Counted from the first letter of the stretch, positions 39,478-50,072 are shown. The stretch is 64,000 bases of DNA from Pseudomonadota bacterium (GCA_963205335.1 CAUJIM010000038.1:1-64000), one strand, 5' to 3'. Numbers and translations: made by a program. Notes: generated by a model not told the origin, from the letters alone.

Positions 39478-39614
39478 ATAAAATTCGAATACCACTTTGT
39501 CCAAAAGTCAGCACGTTCCCGGACACCGCCCCTACGCAAGCTGCACCGGTAAAGCCGCCGCGAGCTTGGACGAGCATGGATAATGCCGCCGATCCGGTAT
39601 GGACGTAACGATTC

Positions 39615-40439
39615 ATGGAGTTGAGTGACTTGCTGGCGCGGGACTGCGTGGTGCCGAGCGCACCGCGCGCGGTGGCGTTGCTGACCGCGGAGCTGAGGCA
39701 TCCCGAGCCCAGCCTGAGGCGCATCAACCAGTTTCTCTCGACGGACCCGGCGCTCACGGCCCGCTTGCTGCACGAGGCCAACGCTCCCGCATTCGGCTTG
39801 GAGCGCCAGGTCAGCGGCGTGGCCGAGGCCCTGGTGCTGCTGGATGCGGTCCAGCTGCGCGCGATCGCGTCGTCGGCCATCGTGGGCACGACTTCCGGCT
39901 CGGTGCCCGGCGTGAACCTGCAAAGCTTCTGGCGCTACAGCCTGAATACCGCCAGGCTGGCGCGGTCCCTCGCCGGGCTGGTGCGGCACGACCAGATCGC
40001 CGCGTACAGCGCGGGATTGCTGCACGGCCTGGGCGAGATCGTGATGCACCTGCTCGACCCGCAGGGGATGCGAAAACTCGCAAGCCTCGCCACGCCGCTG
40101 GATCTGCGCCGGGCCAAGGTGGAGCATCGCGCCCTGGGCTACAGCTACGCGCAGGCGAGTGCCGGCCTGGCCCGGCATTGGCACCTGCCGCAGGCCATCA
40201 CCGACGCGCTGCGCTACCACGACGTGCCGTTCGCCAACGAGGTGTACGAGCCGCTGGCGGGCGTGCTGCACCTGGCCGCGTGGCGCGCGCGGGCGCTCGA
40301 GGCGGGCCTGGACCAGCGCGCGCTGGCGGCCACCTTCCCGGGGGAAGTGGGTGTCGCGCTGGGCATGGACATCGACACCGTGCTGCAGCAGGACCCGATT
40401 GACTGGAACGCGCAGTTCGACGCCGACGAGCGCGGCTGA
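39615..40439 (+). CDS. HDOD domain protein
   Basis: A 274-residue protein, almost entirely one HDOD domain. The N-terminal part reads PSAPRAVALLTAELRHPE, the middle STDPALTARLLHEANAPAFG, and the core LLHGLGEIVMHLLDP. HDOD proteins resemble HD phosphohydrolases but usually lack the catalytic metal ligands and act in signalling. No output or receiver domain is fused. First gene right of the phage; convergent with lpd. Confidence 0.85.
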   Translation: MELSDLLARDCVVPSAPRAVALLTAELRHPEPSLRRINQFLSTDPALTARLLHEANAPAFGLERQVSGVAEALVLLDAVQLRAIASSAIVGTTSGSVPGVNLQSFWRYSLNTARLARSLAGLVRHDQIAAYSAGLLHGLGEIVMHLLDPQGMRKLASLATPLDLRRAKVEHRALGYSYAQASAGLARHWHLPQAITDALRYHDVPFANEVYEPLAGVLHLAAWRARALEAGLDQRALAATFPGEVGVALGMDIDTVLQQDPIDWNAQFDADERG

Positions 40440-40446
40440 ACTGAAC

Positions 40447-40473
40447 GCCGCGGGCCCGAGCGCGGCCCGCGGC
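40447..40473. terminator. Hairpin between HDOD gene and lpd
   Basis: GCCGCGGGCC pairs with GGCCCGCGGC over a 7-nt loop between the two convergent genes. The T-run is weak and distant, so termination is likely but not certain. Confidence 0.55.
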
Positions 40474-40486
40474 GCCCTCCTGCCTT

Positions 40487-42298
40487 TTACCGCTTCTGCG
40501 GCGGCACGTCGGTGCAGCTGCCGTGCGCCACTTCCGCCGCCATGCCTATGCTCTCGCCCAGCGTGGGGTGCGGGTGGATGGTCTTGCCGATGTCCACCGC
40601 GTCGGCGCCCATCTCGATCGCCAGCGCGATCTCGCCGATCATGTCGCCCGCGTGCGTGCCGACGATGCCGCCGCCCAGGATGCGGTGCGTCGCCTCGTCG
40701 AACAGCAGCTTGGTGAAGCCCTCATCGCGGCCGTTGGCAATCGCCCGGCCCGATGCGGCCCAGGGGAACAGGCCCTTCTTGACCTTGATGCCCTGCTGCC
40801 GTGCCTGGTCCTCGGTCAGGCCGACCCAGGCGACCTCGGGGTCGGTATAGGCCACGCTCGGGATCACGCGGGCGTTGAACGCGGCCTTGGACAGCTTGTC
40901 GTCGCCCCGGAGTTCGCCGGCGATCACCTCGGCCGCGACGTGCGCCTCGTGCACCGCCTTGTGCGACAGCAAGCGCTGGCCGACGATGTCGCCGATGGCG
41001 AAGATGTGCGCCACGTTGGTGCGCATCTGGATGTCGACGCCGATGTAGCCGCGGTCGGTCACCGCCACGCCGGCCTTGTCGGCGCCGATCTTCTTGCCAT
41101 TGGGCGTGCGGCCCACGGCCTGCAGCACCAGGTCGTAGGTCTGCGGCTCGGGGGCGGTGCCGCCCTCTTCCGCTGGCGCGAACGTGACCCTGATGCCCTC
41201 GGGCGTGGCCTCGGCGCCCACGGTTTTCGTCTTCAACATGATGTTGTCGAAGCGGTGGGCATTCATCTTCTGCCAGACCTTGACGAGGTCGCGGTCCGCG
41301 CCCTGCATCAGGCCGTCGAGCATTTCCACCACGTCCAGCCGCGCGCCCAGCGTGGAGTACACCGTGCCCATCTCCAGGCCGATGATGCCGCCGCCGAGGA
41401 TGAGCATGCGCTTAGGCACGCCCGCCAGCGCCAGCGCGCCGGTGGAGTCGACCACGCGCGGATCGTCGGGCATGAAGGGCAGGCGCACCGCCTGGCTGCC
41501 GGCGGCGATGATGCAGTGCTTGAACTGCACCACCTGCTTCTTGCCGGTCTTCTCCTGCCCTGCCCCGGTGGTTTCCTCCACCTCGATCTGGTGGCTGCCG
41601 ACGAAGTGGCCGTAGCCGCGCACCACGGTCACCTTGCGCGTCCTGGCCATGCCGGCAAGGCCCCCGGTGAGCTTGCCGACCACCTTTTCCTTGTGGCCGC
41701 GCAGCTGGTCGATGTCGACCCGGGGCGCGCCGAAGTCGATGCCCGCGCTCCTGAGGTGACCCACCTCGTCCATCACCGCCGCCACGTGCAGCAGCGCCTT
41801 GGACGGGATGCAGCCGACGTTCAGGCACACGCCGCCGAGCGTGGCGTAGCGCTCGACCAGGACCACGCTCAGGCCCAGGTCGGCCGCGCGGAAGGCCGCC
41901 GAATAGCCGCCCGGGCCACCGCCGAGCACCAGCACATCGCACTCCGAACTGACGCTGCCGGCAAAGCTGGCCGCTACAGGAGCAGGAGCTGCCGGCGCTT
42001 GGCTGACGGGCGCTGGAGCCGGTTTTTCTTCTGGTTTTTTCGCTTCGGCCGCGGGGGCTGCCGCGACTTCCAGCGTGAGCAGCACGCTGCCCTCGCTGAT
42101 CTTGTCGCCCAGCTTGACCAGGAGAGACTTGACGACGCCCGCGTGGCTCGACGGGATTTCCATCGACGCCTTGTCGCTCTCCACGGTGACCAGGCTCTGC
42201 TCGGCGCGGACGCTGTCGCCCGCCGCCACCAGCACCTCGATCACCGCCACGTCCTTGAAGTCGCCGATATCGGGAACCTTGATGTCCATCACTGCCAT
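40487..42298 (-). CDS. lpdA: Dihydrolipoyl dehydrogenase (E3) with N-terminal lipoyl domain
   Basis: A 603-residue E3 of the pyruvate dehydrogenase complex. A lipoyl domain (about 1-80, lipoyl-Lys in VESDKASMEIPS) is joined by an Ala/Pro linker to the flavoprotein. That part shows FAD motif VLVLGGGPGGYSAAFRA (about 122), disulfide CLNVGC (about 158-163) and the C-terminal active-site HPHPTLGES. The lipoyl-E3 fusion is known in betaproteobacteria and Neisseria. Part of the linker is encoded by a dispersed repeat. Last gene of aceE-aceF-lpdA. Confidence 0.95.
   Translation of the reverse strand: MAVMDIKVPDIGDFKDVAVIEVLVAAGDSVRAEQSLVTVESDKASMEIPSSHAGVVKSLLVKLGDKISEGSVLLTLEVAAAPAAEAKKPEEKPAPAPVSQAPAAPAPVAASFAGSVSSECDVLVLGGGPGGYSAAFRAADLGLSVVLVERYATLGGVCLNVGCIPSKALLHVAAVMDEVGHLRSAGIDFGAPRVDIDQLRGHKEKVVGKLTGGLAGMARTRKVTVVRGYGHFVGSHQIEVEETTGAGQEKTGKKQVVQFKHCIIAAGSQAVRLPFMPDDPRVVDSTGALALAGVPKRMLILGGGIIGLEMGTVYSTLGARLDVVEMLDGLMQGADRDLVKVWQKMNAHRFDNIMLKTKTVGAEATPEGIRVTFAPAEEGGTAPEPQTYDLVLQAVGRTPNGKKIGADKAGVAVTDRGYIGVDIQMRTNVAHIFAIGDIVGQRLLSHKAVHEAHVAAEVIAGELRGDDKLSKAAFNARVIPSVAYTDPEVAWVGLTEDQARQQGIKVKKGLFPWAASGRAIANGRDEGFTKLLFDEATHRILGGGIVGTHAGDMIGEIALAIEMGADAVDIGKTIHPHPTLGESIGMAAEVAHGSCTDVPPQKR
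41987..42030 (+). repeat. Dispersed repeat, copy C, inside lpdA
   Basis: AGCTGCCGGCGCTTGGCTGA to GAGCCGGTTTTTCTT. It aligns with copy B at roughly six of every seven bases. On the coding strand it encodes the Ala/Pro linker of lpdA in frame. Confidence 0.6.
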
Positions 42299-42311
42299 GG
42301 CGTGCTTCCTT

Positions 42312-43955
42312 TCACAGCAGGATGCGGCGGTAGTCCGCCAGCACCTGGCCCAGATAGGCGTTGAAGCGCGCCGCGGCTGCGCCGTCGATCACGCGGTGGT
42401 CGTACGACAGCGACAGCGGCAGCATGAGGCGCGGCACAAAGGCCTTGCCGTCCCACACCGGCTTCATCGCGCTCTTGGACAGGCCCAGGATGGCGACCTC
42501 GGGCGCGTTGATGATGGGCGTGAAGTGCGTGCCGCCGATGCCGCCGAGCGACGAAATCGAGAAGCACCCGCCCTGCATGTCGGCGATGCCGAGCTTGCCG
42601 TCGCGCGCCTTGGCGGCGAGCTCGGACATCTCCTGGCTGATCGCGAGGATGCCCTTCTGGTCCGCATCCTTGAGCACCGGCACCACCAGGCCGTTGGGCG
42701 TGTCGGCGGCGAAGCCGATGTGGTAGTAGCGCTTGTAGACCAGGTTGTCGCCGTCCAGGCTGGTGTTGAACTCGGGGAATTTCCTGAGCGCCGCCACCAC
42801 CGCCTTGATGACGAAGGCGAGCATCGTCACCTTGACGCCGCTCCTGGCCTTCTCGGCCTCCTTGTTGGTCTGCACGCGGAAGGCTTCGAGCTCGGTGATG
42901 TCGGCCTCGTCGTTGTTGGTGACGTGCGGGATCATCACCCAGTTGCGCGCCAGGTTGGTGCCACTGATCTTCTTGATGCGCGACAGCGCCTTGGCTTCGA
43001 CGGGGCCGAACTTGGCGAAGTCCACCTTGGGCCAGGGCAGCAGGTCGAGCCCCACGCCCGAGCCGCCCGCCGGCGCTTTCGCGGCCTGCGCCTGGGTGCG
43101 CACACTGCCCTCCATCACCGCGCGGGTGAAGCCCTGCACGTCCTCCTGCGTGATGCGGCCCTTGGGGCCGGTGCCCTTGACCTCTGCCAGCGGCACGCCC
43201 AGCTCGCGGGCGAACTTGCGCACCGACGGCGACGCATGGGGCAGGCCGGCGACGGAGCCCCCCGGCTGGTGCGCCGGGACGCTGGCCGCCGCGGGCGCGG
43301 CCGGGGCGGCAGCGGCGCTGGCCACGGGGGCAGGCGCCGCGGCGGGCGCGGCAGCAGGTGGGCTCGCCGCGGCCTCGCCCTCGCCCTCGAGCACCGCCAC
43401 CAGGTCGCCCGCGTTGATCTTGTCGCCGAGCTTGACCCTGAGCTCCTTGACGACGCCCGAGGCGGAAGAGGGTATCTCCATCGACGCCTTGTCGGACTCG
43501 ACGGTGAAGAGCGACTGCTCGGCCTTGACCGCGTCGCCCACGGCCACCAGCAGCTCGATGACGGCGACGTCCTTGAAGTCGCCGATGTCCGGCACGCGCA
43601 CCTCGACGCGGCCGGTGGCGGCCGGTGCCGGCGCGGCTGGAACCGCCGCGGGCGCTACGCTTGCAGGAGCTGCTTGCACAGGCGCAGTGGGCGCTGGAGC
43701 CTTGTTTTCGCTGGAATCTGCCGTCTCCACCAGCAGCACGACGGAGCCCTTGCTCACCTTGTCGCCGAGCTGCACCCTGAGCTCCCTGACGATGCCGGAG
43801 GCGGTCGACGGGATCTCCATCGACGCCTTGTCCGACTCGACGGTGATGAGGCTTTGCTCGACCTGTATCGCATCGCCGGGCTTGACCAGCAGCTCGATCA
43901 CGCCGACTTCCGAGAAATCGCCGATATCGGGGACTTTGACTTCTGTGAGTGCCAT
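42312..43955 (-). CDS. aceF: Pyruvate dehydrogenase E2, dihydrolipoyl acetyltransferase
   Basis: A 547-residue protein with two N-terminal lipoyl domains (about 1-80 and 118-195, each with VESDKASMEIPS). Ala/Pro linkers separate them from a peripheral subunit-binding domain (PSVRKFARELGVPLAEVKGTG, about 245). The acetyltransferase core ends with the catalytic His-Asp pair in SLSYDHRVIDGAAAARF. It forms the complex core and transfers acetyl groups to CoA. Thirteen bp upstream of lpdA and 15 bp after aceE. Confidence 0.96.
   Translation of the reverse strand: MALTEVKVPDIGDFSEVGVIELLVKPGDAIQVEQSLITVESDKASMEIPSTASGIVRELRVQLGDKVSKGSVVLLVETADSSENKAPAPTAPVQAAPASVAPAAVPAAPAPAATGRVEVRVPDIGDFKDVAVIELLVAVGDAVKAEQSLFTVESDKASMEIPSSASGVVKELRVKLGDKINAGDLVAVLEGEGEAAASPPAAAPAAAPAPVASAAAAPAAPAAASVPAHQPGGSVAGLPHASPSVRKFARELGVPLAEVKGTGPKGRITQEDVQGFTRAVMEGSVRTQAQAAKAPAGGSGVGLDLLPWPKVDFAKFGPVEAKALSRIKKISGTNLARNWVMIPHVTNNDEADITELEAFRVQTNKEAEKARSGVKVTMLAFVIKAVVAALRKFPEFNTSLDGDNLVYKRYYHIGFAADTPNGLVVPVLKDADQKGILAISQEMSELAAKARDGKLGIADMQGGCFSISSLGGIGGTHFTPIINAPEVAILGLSKSAMKPVWDGKAFVPRLMLPLSLSYDHRVIDGAAAARFNAYLGQVLADYRRILL
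43668..43709 (+). repeat. Dispersed repeat, copy D, inside aceF
   Basis: AGCTGCTTGCACAGGCGC to GCGCTGGAGCCTTGTTTT, a more diverged copy lying in the linker after the first lipoyl domain and read in frame as Ala/Pro/Lys-rich sequence. Confidence 0.5.
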
Positions 43956-43970
43956 GGTTTTCCCCTCCTC

Positions 43971-46670
43971 TCAGGCGTGCAGCGGGTTGGTTTTCTCGGT
44001 CTTGATCGCGTATTTCCTGACCGCTTCGGCGACCTTGGCCTTCTCGACCGTGCCCTCGTCGGCCAGGCTGGCCAGCGCGGCCAGCACGATGTAGTGGCGG
44101 TCGATCTCGAAGTGCTCGCGCAGGCGGAAGCGGAAGTCGCTGCGGCCGAAGCCGTCGGTGCCCAGCACCGTGTAGCTGCGGCCCTTGGGCAGGTAGGCGC
44201 GGATCTGCTCGGGATAGGCCCTGACCCAGTCGGTCGAGGCGATCACCGGCCCCGGATGGCCGGCCAGTTGCTGCGTGACGAAGGGCACGCGCGGCGCCTC
44301 GCCCGGGTGCAGCAGGTTCCAGCGCTCGGCATCGACCCCCTCGCGCCCCAGCTCGGTGAAGCTCGGGCAGCTCCAGACGTCGGCCTGCACGCCCCAGTCG
44401 GCGGCGAGCAGCTTCTGTGCCTCGAGCGACTCGCGCAGGATGGTGCCGCTGCCCAGCAGCTGCACCCGCCTGGCACCCTCGGCGCCGGGCCGGCAGAGGT
44501 ACATGCCCTTGATGATCTGCTCTTCGGTGCCCGGGATCAGGCCGGGCATGGCGTAGTTCTCGTTGTGGATGGTGAGGTAGTAGTACACGTCCTCCTGGCG
44601 CTCGATCATGCGCTTCATGCCGTCGTGCATGATCACGCCGACCTCGTGCGCGAACGCCGGCTCGTAGCTGACGCACGAGGGGACGACCGCCGCCAGCATC
44701 ATGCTGTGGCCGTCGCCGTGCTGCAGGCCCTCGCCGTTGAGCGTGGTGCGCCCCGCCGTGCCGCCGAGCAGGAAGCCGCGCGCGTGCAGGTCGCCGGCGG
44801 CCCAGGCCAGGTCGCCGAAGCGCTGGAAGCCGAACATCGAGTAGTAGACGTAGAACGGCAGCATGATGCGGTTGCTCGTGCTGTAGCTCGTGGCCGCGGC
44901 GATCCAGCTGGACATGCCGCCCAGCTCGTTGATGCCCTCCTGCAGCACCTGGCCGTCCTTGGCCTCCTTGTAGTAGGCCACCTCGCCCTTGTCCACCGGG
45001 GTGTAGAGCTGGCCCTGCGGGTTGTAGATGCCGATCTGGCGGAACATCCCCTCCATGCCGAAGGTGCGCGCCTCGTCCACCACGATGGGCACCACGCGCG
45101 GGCCCAGCGCCTTGTCGCGCAGCAGCTGCACCACCACGCGCACGAAGGCCTGCGTGGTGCTGATCTCGCGCCCTTCGGCAGTCGGGTCGAGCACCGCCTT
45201 GAACGTCTCCAGTGCCGGCACGGTGAAGCTCTCGTCCGACTTCACGCGCCGCGCCGGCAGATAGCCGCCGAGCTTCTTGCGCTGCTCGTGCAGGTAGCGC
45301 ATGACCGGCGTGTCGTCGGCCGGCTTGAAGAACGGCAGCTTCTCCAGCTCGCTGTCGGGCACCGGGATGTTGAAGCGGTCGCGGAAGGCGCGCACGGCAT
45401 CGTCCGAGAGCTTCTTGATCTGGTGCGCCGGGTTCTTGGCCTGGCCGGCCGAGCCCATGCCGTAGCCCTTGATCGTGCGCACCAGCAGCACCGTCGGCTG
45501 GCCCTGGTGCTGCGACGCCCTAGCGAACGCGGCATAGACCTTCTGGGCGTCGTGGCCGCCGTGGCGCAGCGCCCAGATGTCGTCGTCGCTCATGTGCTCG
45601 ACGAGCTTGAGCAGGCGCGGGTCGCGGCCGAAGAAATGCTGGCGGATGTACGCGCCGTCGAGCGCGCGGAAGGTCTGGTAGTCGCCGTCGAGCGTGTCCA
45701 TCATGACCTTTTTCAGCGCGCCGTCCTTGTCGCGCGCCAGCAGCGGGTCCCAGTTGCTGCCCCACAGGCACTTGATCACGTTCCAGCCGGCGCCGCGGAA
45801 CTGCCCTTCCAGCTCCTGGATGATCTTGCCGTTGCCGCGCACCGGGCCGTCCAGGCGCTGCAGGTTGCAGTTGATGACGAAGATCAGGTTGTCCAGGTGC
45901 TCGCGCTGCGCCAGGCGGATCGCGCCCGTGCTCTCGGGCTCATCCATCTCGCCGTCGCCCAGGAACACCCAGACCTTGCGGTTTTCCGTGTTGGCGATGC
46001 CGCGCGCGTGCAGGTACTTGAGAAACCGCGCCTGGTAGATCGCCATCAGCGGCCCCAGGCCCATGGACACCGTGGGGAACTGCCAGAAATCGGGCATCAG
46101 CCACGGGTGCGGGTAGCTCGAGAGCCCCTTCTTGTAGCCCACCTCCTGGCGGAAGTGCACCAGCTGGTCCTCGGTCAACCGCCCTTCCAGGAAGGCGCGC
46201 GCGTAGATGCCGGGCGAGCTGTGGCCCTGGAAGTACACGCAGTCGCCGCCGTGGCCTTCGCTCTCGGCGTGCCAGAAATGGTTGAACCCGGTCTCGAACA
46301 TGTGCGCCACCGACGCATAGGAGGCGATGTGCCCGCCCAGGTCGCCGCCGTCTTCCGGGTGCATGCGGTTGGCGCGCACCACCATGATCATCGAGTTCCA
46401 GCGCATGTAGGCACGCAGCCGCCCTTCGATGTCCAGGTTGCCGGGGCTGCGGCTCTCCTCCTCGGGCTCGATCGTGTTGACGTAGCCCGTGGTAGCCGAG
46501 AACGGCATGTCGATCGAGTGCTCGCGCGCATGCTCCAGGAGCTGCTCCAGCAGGAAGTGGGCGCGCTCGGGCCCCTCCTTGTCGATGACGGCGGACAGCG
46601 CCTGCATCCACTCGCGGGTCTCTTGTTCGTCGGGATCGGTAGCCGGCACGCCCTGTGCGAGATCACTCAT
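43971..46670 (-). CDS. aceE: Pyruvate dehydrogenase E1, homodimeric
   Basis: An 899-residue thiamine diphosphate-dependent E1 that decarboxylates pyruvate and acetylates the E2 lipoyl groups. The ThDP motif is [17 protein letters not shown], ending about 30 residues later at [14 protein letters not shown] (about 230-275). Length and the N-terminus ([20 protein letters not shown]) fit the AceE type and not the heterodimeric type. First gene of aceEF-lpdA. Its 165-bp divergent promoter region is shared with a sensor kinase gene. Confidence 0.97.
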   Translation of the reverse strand: MSDLAQGVPATDPDEQETREWMQALSAVIDKEGPERAHFLLEQLLEHAREHSIDMPFSATTGYVNTIEPEEESRSPGNLDIEGRLRAYMRWNSMIMVVRANRMHPEDGGDLGGHIASYASVAHMFETGFNHFWHAESEGHGGDCVYFQGHSSPGIYARAFLEGRLTEDQLVHFRQEVGYKKGLSSYPHPWLMPDFWQFPTVSMGLGPLMAIYQARFLKYLHARGIANTENRKVWVFLGDGEMDEPESTGAIRLAQREHLDNLIFVINCNLQRLDGPVRGNGKIIQELEGQFRGAGWNVIKCLWGSNWDPLLARDKDGALKKVMMDTLDGDYQTFRALDGAYIRQHFFGRDPRLLKLVEHMSDDDIWALRHGGHDAQKVYAAFARASQHQGQPTVLLVRTIKGYGMGSAGQAKNPAHQIKKLSDDAVRAFRDRFNIPVPDSELEKLPFFKPADDTPVMRYLHEQRKKLGGYLPARRVKSDESFTVPALETFKAVLDPTAEGREISTTQAFVRVVVQLLRDKALGPRVVPIVVDEARTFGMEGMFRQIGIYNPQGQLYTPVDKGEVAYYKEAKDGQVLQEGINELGGMSSWIAAATSYSTSNRIMLPFYVYYSMFGFQRFGDLAWAAGDLHARGFLLGGTAGRTTLNGEGLQHGDGHSMMLAAVVPSCVSYEPAFAHEVGVIMHDGMKRMIERQEDVYYYLTIHNENYAMPGLIPGTEEQIIKGMYLCRPGAEGARRVQLLGSGTILRESLEAQKLLAADWGVQADVWSCPSFTELGREGVDAERWNLLHPGEAPRVPFVTQQLAGHPGPVIASTDWVRAYPEQIRAYLPKGRSYTVLGTDGFGRSDFRFRLREHFEIDRHYIVLAALASLADEGTVEKAKVAEAVRKYAIKTEKTNPLHA

Positions 46671-46712
46671 GTCAAGTCTCCTTGCTGCGAATCGAAGGTT
46701 CAGGATAGTGGC

Positions 46713-46725
46713 GTGAGTGTCTCAC
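46713..46725. promoter_or_regulatory. Small palindrome in the aceE/kinase divergent promoter
   Basis: GTGAG-TGT-CTCAC sits 43 bp upstream of aceE within an otherwise AT-rich stretch (46700-46790). A regulator half-site pair is possible; no known box was recognised. Confidence 0.3.
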
Positions 46726-46835
46726 ATTTATGGAAAATTTCAAATAGTGTTTTTCAATTTCATGATATGGTAATACAGGGATAAACCATGAGCACAGCCC
46801 GCCACCAATCCATGGGCTGCCTATAAACTTCGTTC

Positions 46836-49382
46836 ATGGTTAACCCTAGTGCGCCGCCCGCGGCCGCCCCCGCGCTGGCTGCGCCACCGACGCGCCGTTG
46901 GCGCAACTGGTGGCGCGGGCTGTCGCCCTACCGGCAGGACCGCTTCGCCGCCCTCGCTCCGCTCGTCGCGGTATTCCTGTTTTTCGTCGCCATCGTCACC
47001 TCGTTCTGGTACCTGCGTTCCGAGGAGATCGACCGCGAGCAGGAGGCGCTGCAGCGCGACGTGGAATATGCCCAGCAGCGCATCCGCCTGCGCCTGATGG
47101 AACGCCAGGAGCAGGTGATGCGCATCGCGCGCGATCTCACGGCCGAAGGCCTGGACGAGCAGGATTTCAGCGCGCAGGCGGACCTGCTCATCTCCCAGTA
47201 CCCCGAGCTGCAGCTCGTGAGCTGGATCGACGCCGCCGGGCGCATCCGCGCCAGCCAGTCCGCGCCGACCCTGACCAGCAGCCAGCTGCGCGTGGCCGGC
47301 GAGGTGCTGCACGGCGGCGCCACGCTGCAGGGCTTCCAGAAAGTGCAGCAACTGCAGCAGCCGCTGTACCTGCAGCCGCCGCCGCAGCCGGGCGAGGCGC
47401 CACCGCTGCTGCAGCTGCAGGTGCCGCTGGCGGCGCAGGGACGCTTCGCCGGCGTGGTGCTGGCGGAATACTCGGCCGACAGCCTGCTGCGCTACGCCAC
47501 GCCGATCGAAGTGCTCTCGCGCTACGCCGTGACCCTGCTCGACACGCGCCACGAGCTGCTCGCCGGCGTACCGCTGGCCGCGCGCAGCCAAACGCTGCTG
47601 CCCTGGCTCGCGCCCGCCAACGCCTACGAAGCGCCCGTTGCCCTGATGGGCGACGTGCTGGTGCTGCGCGCGCAGGCCTACCGCACCTCGCTGGGGCTGG
47701 TCGGCAGCGGGCTGTTCTGGCTCGTCGGCGCGCTCAGCGTGATGACCGCCTGGCTGCTGCTGGGCACCTGGCGCCACACCCGGCGGCGCATGCAGGCGCA
47801 AGAGGCGCTGCTGGCCGAGACCAATTTCCGGCGCGCCATGGAGAACTCCGTGCTCACCGGCATGCGGGCGCTCGACCTGCATGGCCGCATCACCTACGTG
47901 AACGCGGCGTTCTGCCAGATGACGGGCTGGTCCGCCGAGGAGCTCGTGGGGCAAACGCCGCCGTACAGCTACTGGCCCGAAAGCGAGCGCAATTCCCTGC
48001 AAAGCAAGCTGTATGAGGAGCTTTCCGGCAAGGCCGCTCCCGGCGGCCTGCAGGTGCGCGTGCAGCGCAAGAGCGGCAGCATCTTCGACGCGCGCCTGTA
48101 CGTCTCGCCGCTGATCGACGGCCACGGGCGGCACACCGGCTGGATGACCTCGATGACCGACATCACCGAGCCCAACCGCGTGCGCGAGCAGCTCGTCGCC
48201 TCGCACGAGCGCTTCACCATCGTGATGGAGTCGCTCGACGCCTCGGTATCGGTGGCCCCCCTGGGCAGCAAGGAGCTGCTGTTCGCCAACCGCCTGTACC
48301 GCCAGTGGTTCGGCTCGCAGACCGACGGCCATCTCCAGCTCGTGGCGCAGGCCGGCGTGGCGCACGCGCCGCACACCGACGAGCCGCAGGACGAGGACAG
48401 CATGATGGGCCTGCCGAGCCACCCCATCACCGGCGCGAGCTCGGACAACGTCGAGATCTACCTGCCCGACCTGGGCAAATGGCTGGAAGTGCGCTCGCGC
48501 TACCTGCACTGGGTCGACGGGCGCCTGGCGCAGATGGTGATCGCGACCGACATCACCACCCGCCGCAACGCGCAGGAGCAGGCGGCGCACCAGGCCGAAC
48601 GCGCGCAATCGGTGAGCCGCCTCATCACCATGGGCGAGATGGCCTCCAGCGTCGCGCACGAGCTCAACCAGCCGCTGACGGCCATCAGCAACTACTGCAG
48701 CGGCATGATTTCGCGCATCGAGGACGGCCAGATCGGCCAGGACGCGCTGCTCGGCGCGCTGCGCAAGACGGCGCACCAGGCCCAGCGCGCCGGGCAGATC
48801 ATCCACCGCATCCGCGCGTTCGTGAAGAAAAGCGAACCCAACCGGCAGCTGGCCAGGGTGAGCGACATGGTCGCGGAGGCGGTGGAGCTCGCTGCGATAG
48901 AGCTGCGCCGCCACAACGTGCGCCTGACGCACTACGTCGCCGCGCGCCTGCCGCCGGTGATGGCCGACAGCATCCTGATCGAGCAGGTCCTGGTCAACCT
49001 GATGAAGAACGGCGCCGAGTCGATCGCGCAGGCGCACCGCCCGGCGGCGCAGCGCAGCGTGGAGCTGCGCGTCGTGCCGCGCCAGCACGACGGCAGCGAC
49101 GTGATCCAGTTCAGCGTCGAGGACACCGGCCAGGGGCTGCCGCCCGAGGTGCTCGAACACCTTTTCGAAGCGTTTTACTCCACCAAGAACGAAGGCATGG
49201 GCATGGGGCTGAACCTGTGCCGCAGCATCGTCGAGTCGCACCAGGGAAGGCTGCGCGCGGAGAACCTCTACAATGGAAACGAGGTCACGGGCTGCCTGTT
49301 CACTTTCTGGTTACCGCTGGCCGGTGCTGCCGAAGCCACTAGCGATTTCGCAGCAACTTCCACCTCAAGGACGCTCGCATGA
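46836..49382 (+). CDS. PAS-containing sensor histidine kinase
   Basis: An 848-residue membrane kinase. TM1 (LVAVFLFFVAIVTSFWYL, about 44-62) and TM2 (LFWLVGALSVMTAWLLLG, about 293-311) flank a ~230-residue periplasmic sensor. Two PAS domains follow (about 330-445 and 455-570). HisKA carries phospho-acceptor His608 in VAHELNQPLTAIS, and the HATPase has NLMKNGAESI and DTGQGLPPE. NtrB/FixL-like kinase with an overlapping FixJ-type partner. Divergent from aceE; a role in sensing carbon or redox state is inference only. Confidence 0.9.
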   Translation: MVNPSAPPAAAPALAAPPTRRWRNWWRGLSPYRQDRFAALAPLVAVFLFFVAIVTSFWYLRSEEIDREQEALQRDVEYAQQRIRLRLMERQEQVMRIARDLTAEGLDEQDFSAQADLLISQYPELQLVSWIDAAGRIRASQSAPTLTSSQLRVAGEVLHGGATLQGFQKVQQLQQPLYLQPPPQPGEAPPLLQLQVPLAAQGRFAGVVLAEYSADSLLRYATPIEVLSRYAVTLLDTRHELLAGVPLAARSQTLLPWLAPANAYEAPVALMGDVLVLRAQAYRTSLGLVGSGLFWLVGALSVMTAWLLLGTWRHTRRRMQAQEALLAETNFRRAMENSVLTGMRALDLHGRITYVNAAFCQMTGWSAEELVGQTPPYSYWPESERNSLQSKLYEELSGKAAPGGLQVRVQRKSGSIFDARLYVSPLIDGHGRHTGWMTSMTDITEPNRVREQLVASHERFTIVMESLDASVSVAPLGSKELLFANRLYRQWFGSQTDGHLQLVAQAGVAHAPHTDEPQDEDSMMGLPSHPITGASSDNVEIYLPDLGKWLEVRSRYLHWVDGRLAQMVIATDITTRRNAQEQAAHQAERAQSVSRLITMGEMASSVAHELNQPLTAISNYCSGMISRIEDGQIGQDALLGALRKTAHQAQRAGQIIHRIRAFVKKSEPNRQLARVSDMVAEAVELAAIELRRHNVRLTHYVAARLPPVMADSILIEQVLVNLMKNGAESIAQAHRPAAQRSVELRVVPRQHDGSDVIQFSVEDTGQGLPPEVLEHLFEAFYSTKNEGMGMGLNLCRSIVESHQGRLRAENLYNGNEVTGCLFTFWLPLAGAAEATSDFAATSTSRTLA

Positions 49383-50008
49383 ATCTCATGAGCCCGAAAA
49401 AAGGCACGGTCTACGTCGTCGACGACGACGAAGCGGTACGTGATTCGCTGCAATGGCTGCTCGAAGGCAAGGACTACCGGGTGCGGTGCTTCGACTCCGC
49501 CGAGGCGTTTTTCACCCGCTACGACCCGCGCGAGATCGCCTGCCTCATCGTCGACGTGCGCATGGGCGGCATGACGGGCCTGGAGCTGCAGGACCGCCTG
49601 CTCGAACGCAAGTCGCCGCTGCCCATCGTCTTCATCACCGGCCACGGCGACGTGCCGATGGCGGTGAACACCATGAAGAAAGGCGCGCTCGACTTCATCC
49701 AGAAGCCGTTCAACGAGAGGGAACTGGTGGAGCTGGTCGAGCGCATGCTCTCGCACGCGCGCGAGAGCTTCGCCGACCACCAGCTCGCCGCCAGCCACGA
49801 GGCGCTGATGTCCAAGCTCACGGGCCGCGAGTCGCAGGTGCTCGAGCGCATCGTCGCCGGGCGCCTGAACAAGCAGATCGCCGACGACCTGGGCATCAGC
49901 ATCAAGACGGTGGAGGCGCACCGCGCCAACATCATGGACAAGCTCGACGCCAACACCGTCGCCGACCTGCTCAAGATCGCGCTCGGCTCCAGCACCACCA
50001 AGGCCTGA
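49379..50008 (+). CDS. FixJ-family response regulator
   Basis: A 209-residue regulator. The receiver domain carries acidic [10 protein letters not shown] and phospho-acceptor Asp59 in [12 protein letters not shown], with [12 protein letters not shown] and KPF. A LuxR-type HTH follows ([20 protein letters not shown] to [15 protein letters not shown], about 141-190). It overlaps the kinase gene by 4 bp, so they are a cognate pair. Target promoters unknown. Confidence 0.92.
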   Translation: MNLMSPKKGTVYVVDDDEAVRDSLQWLLEGKDYRVRCFDSAEAFFTRYDPREIACLIVDVRMGGMTGLELQDRLLERKSPLPIVFITGHGDVPMAVNTMKKGALDFIQKPFNERELVELVERMLSHARESFADHQLAASHEALMSKLTGRESQVLERIVAGRLNKQIADDLGISIKTVEAHRANIMDKLDANTVADLLKIALGSSTTKA

Positions 50009-50072
50009 GCCGGACGGAGCGCCCGGCGCTCCCCCCGCCAAAGGTTCCACCCGCAACCCCCTTCCCTACCCC

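Larger units (their letters stand above)
39189..39614. other. Non-coding right end of the prophage
   Basis: About 425 bp between zot and the HDOD gene. It contains the right arm of the inverted repeat with hairpin 39214-39232, the dif-like right junction (39450-39477) and an AT-rich tract before the HDOD gene. I see no credible gene. Confidence 0.6.

Noticed and set aside
42075-46784. 1569-codon plus-strand open frame across the pyruvate dehydrogenase operon
   Set aside because: Antisense to aceE, aceF and lpdA; low-complexity composition and no family motifs.
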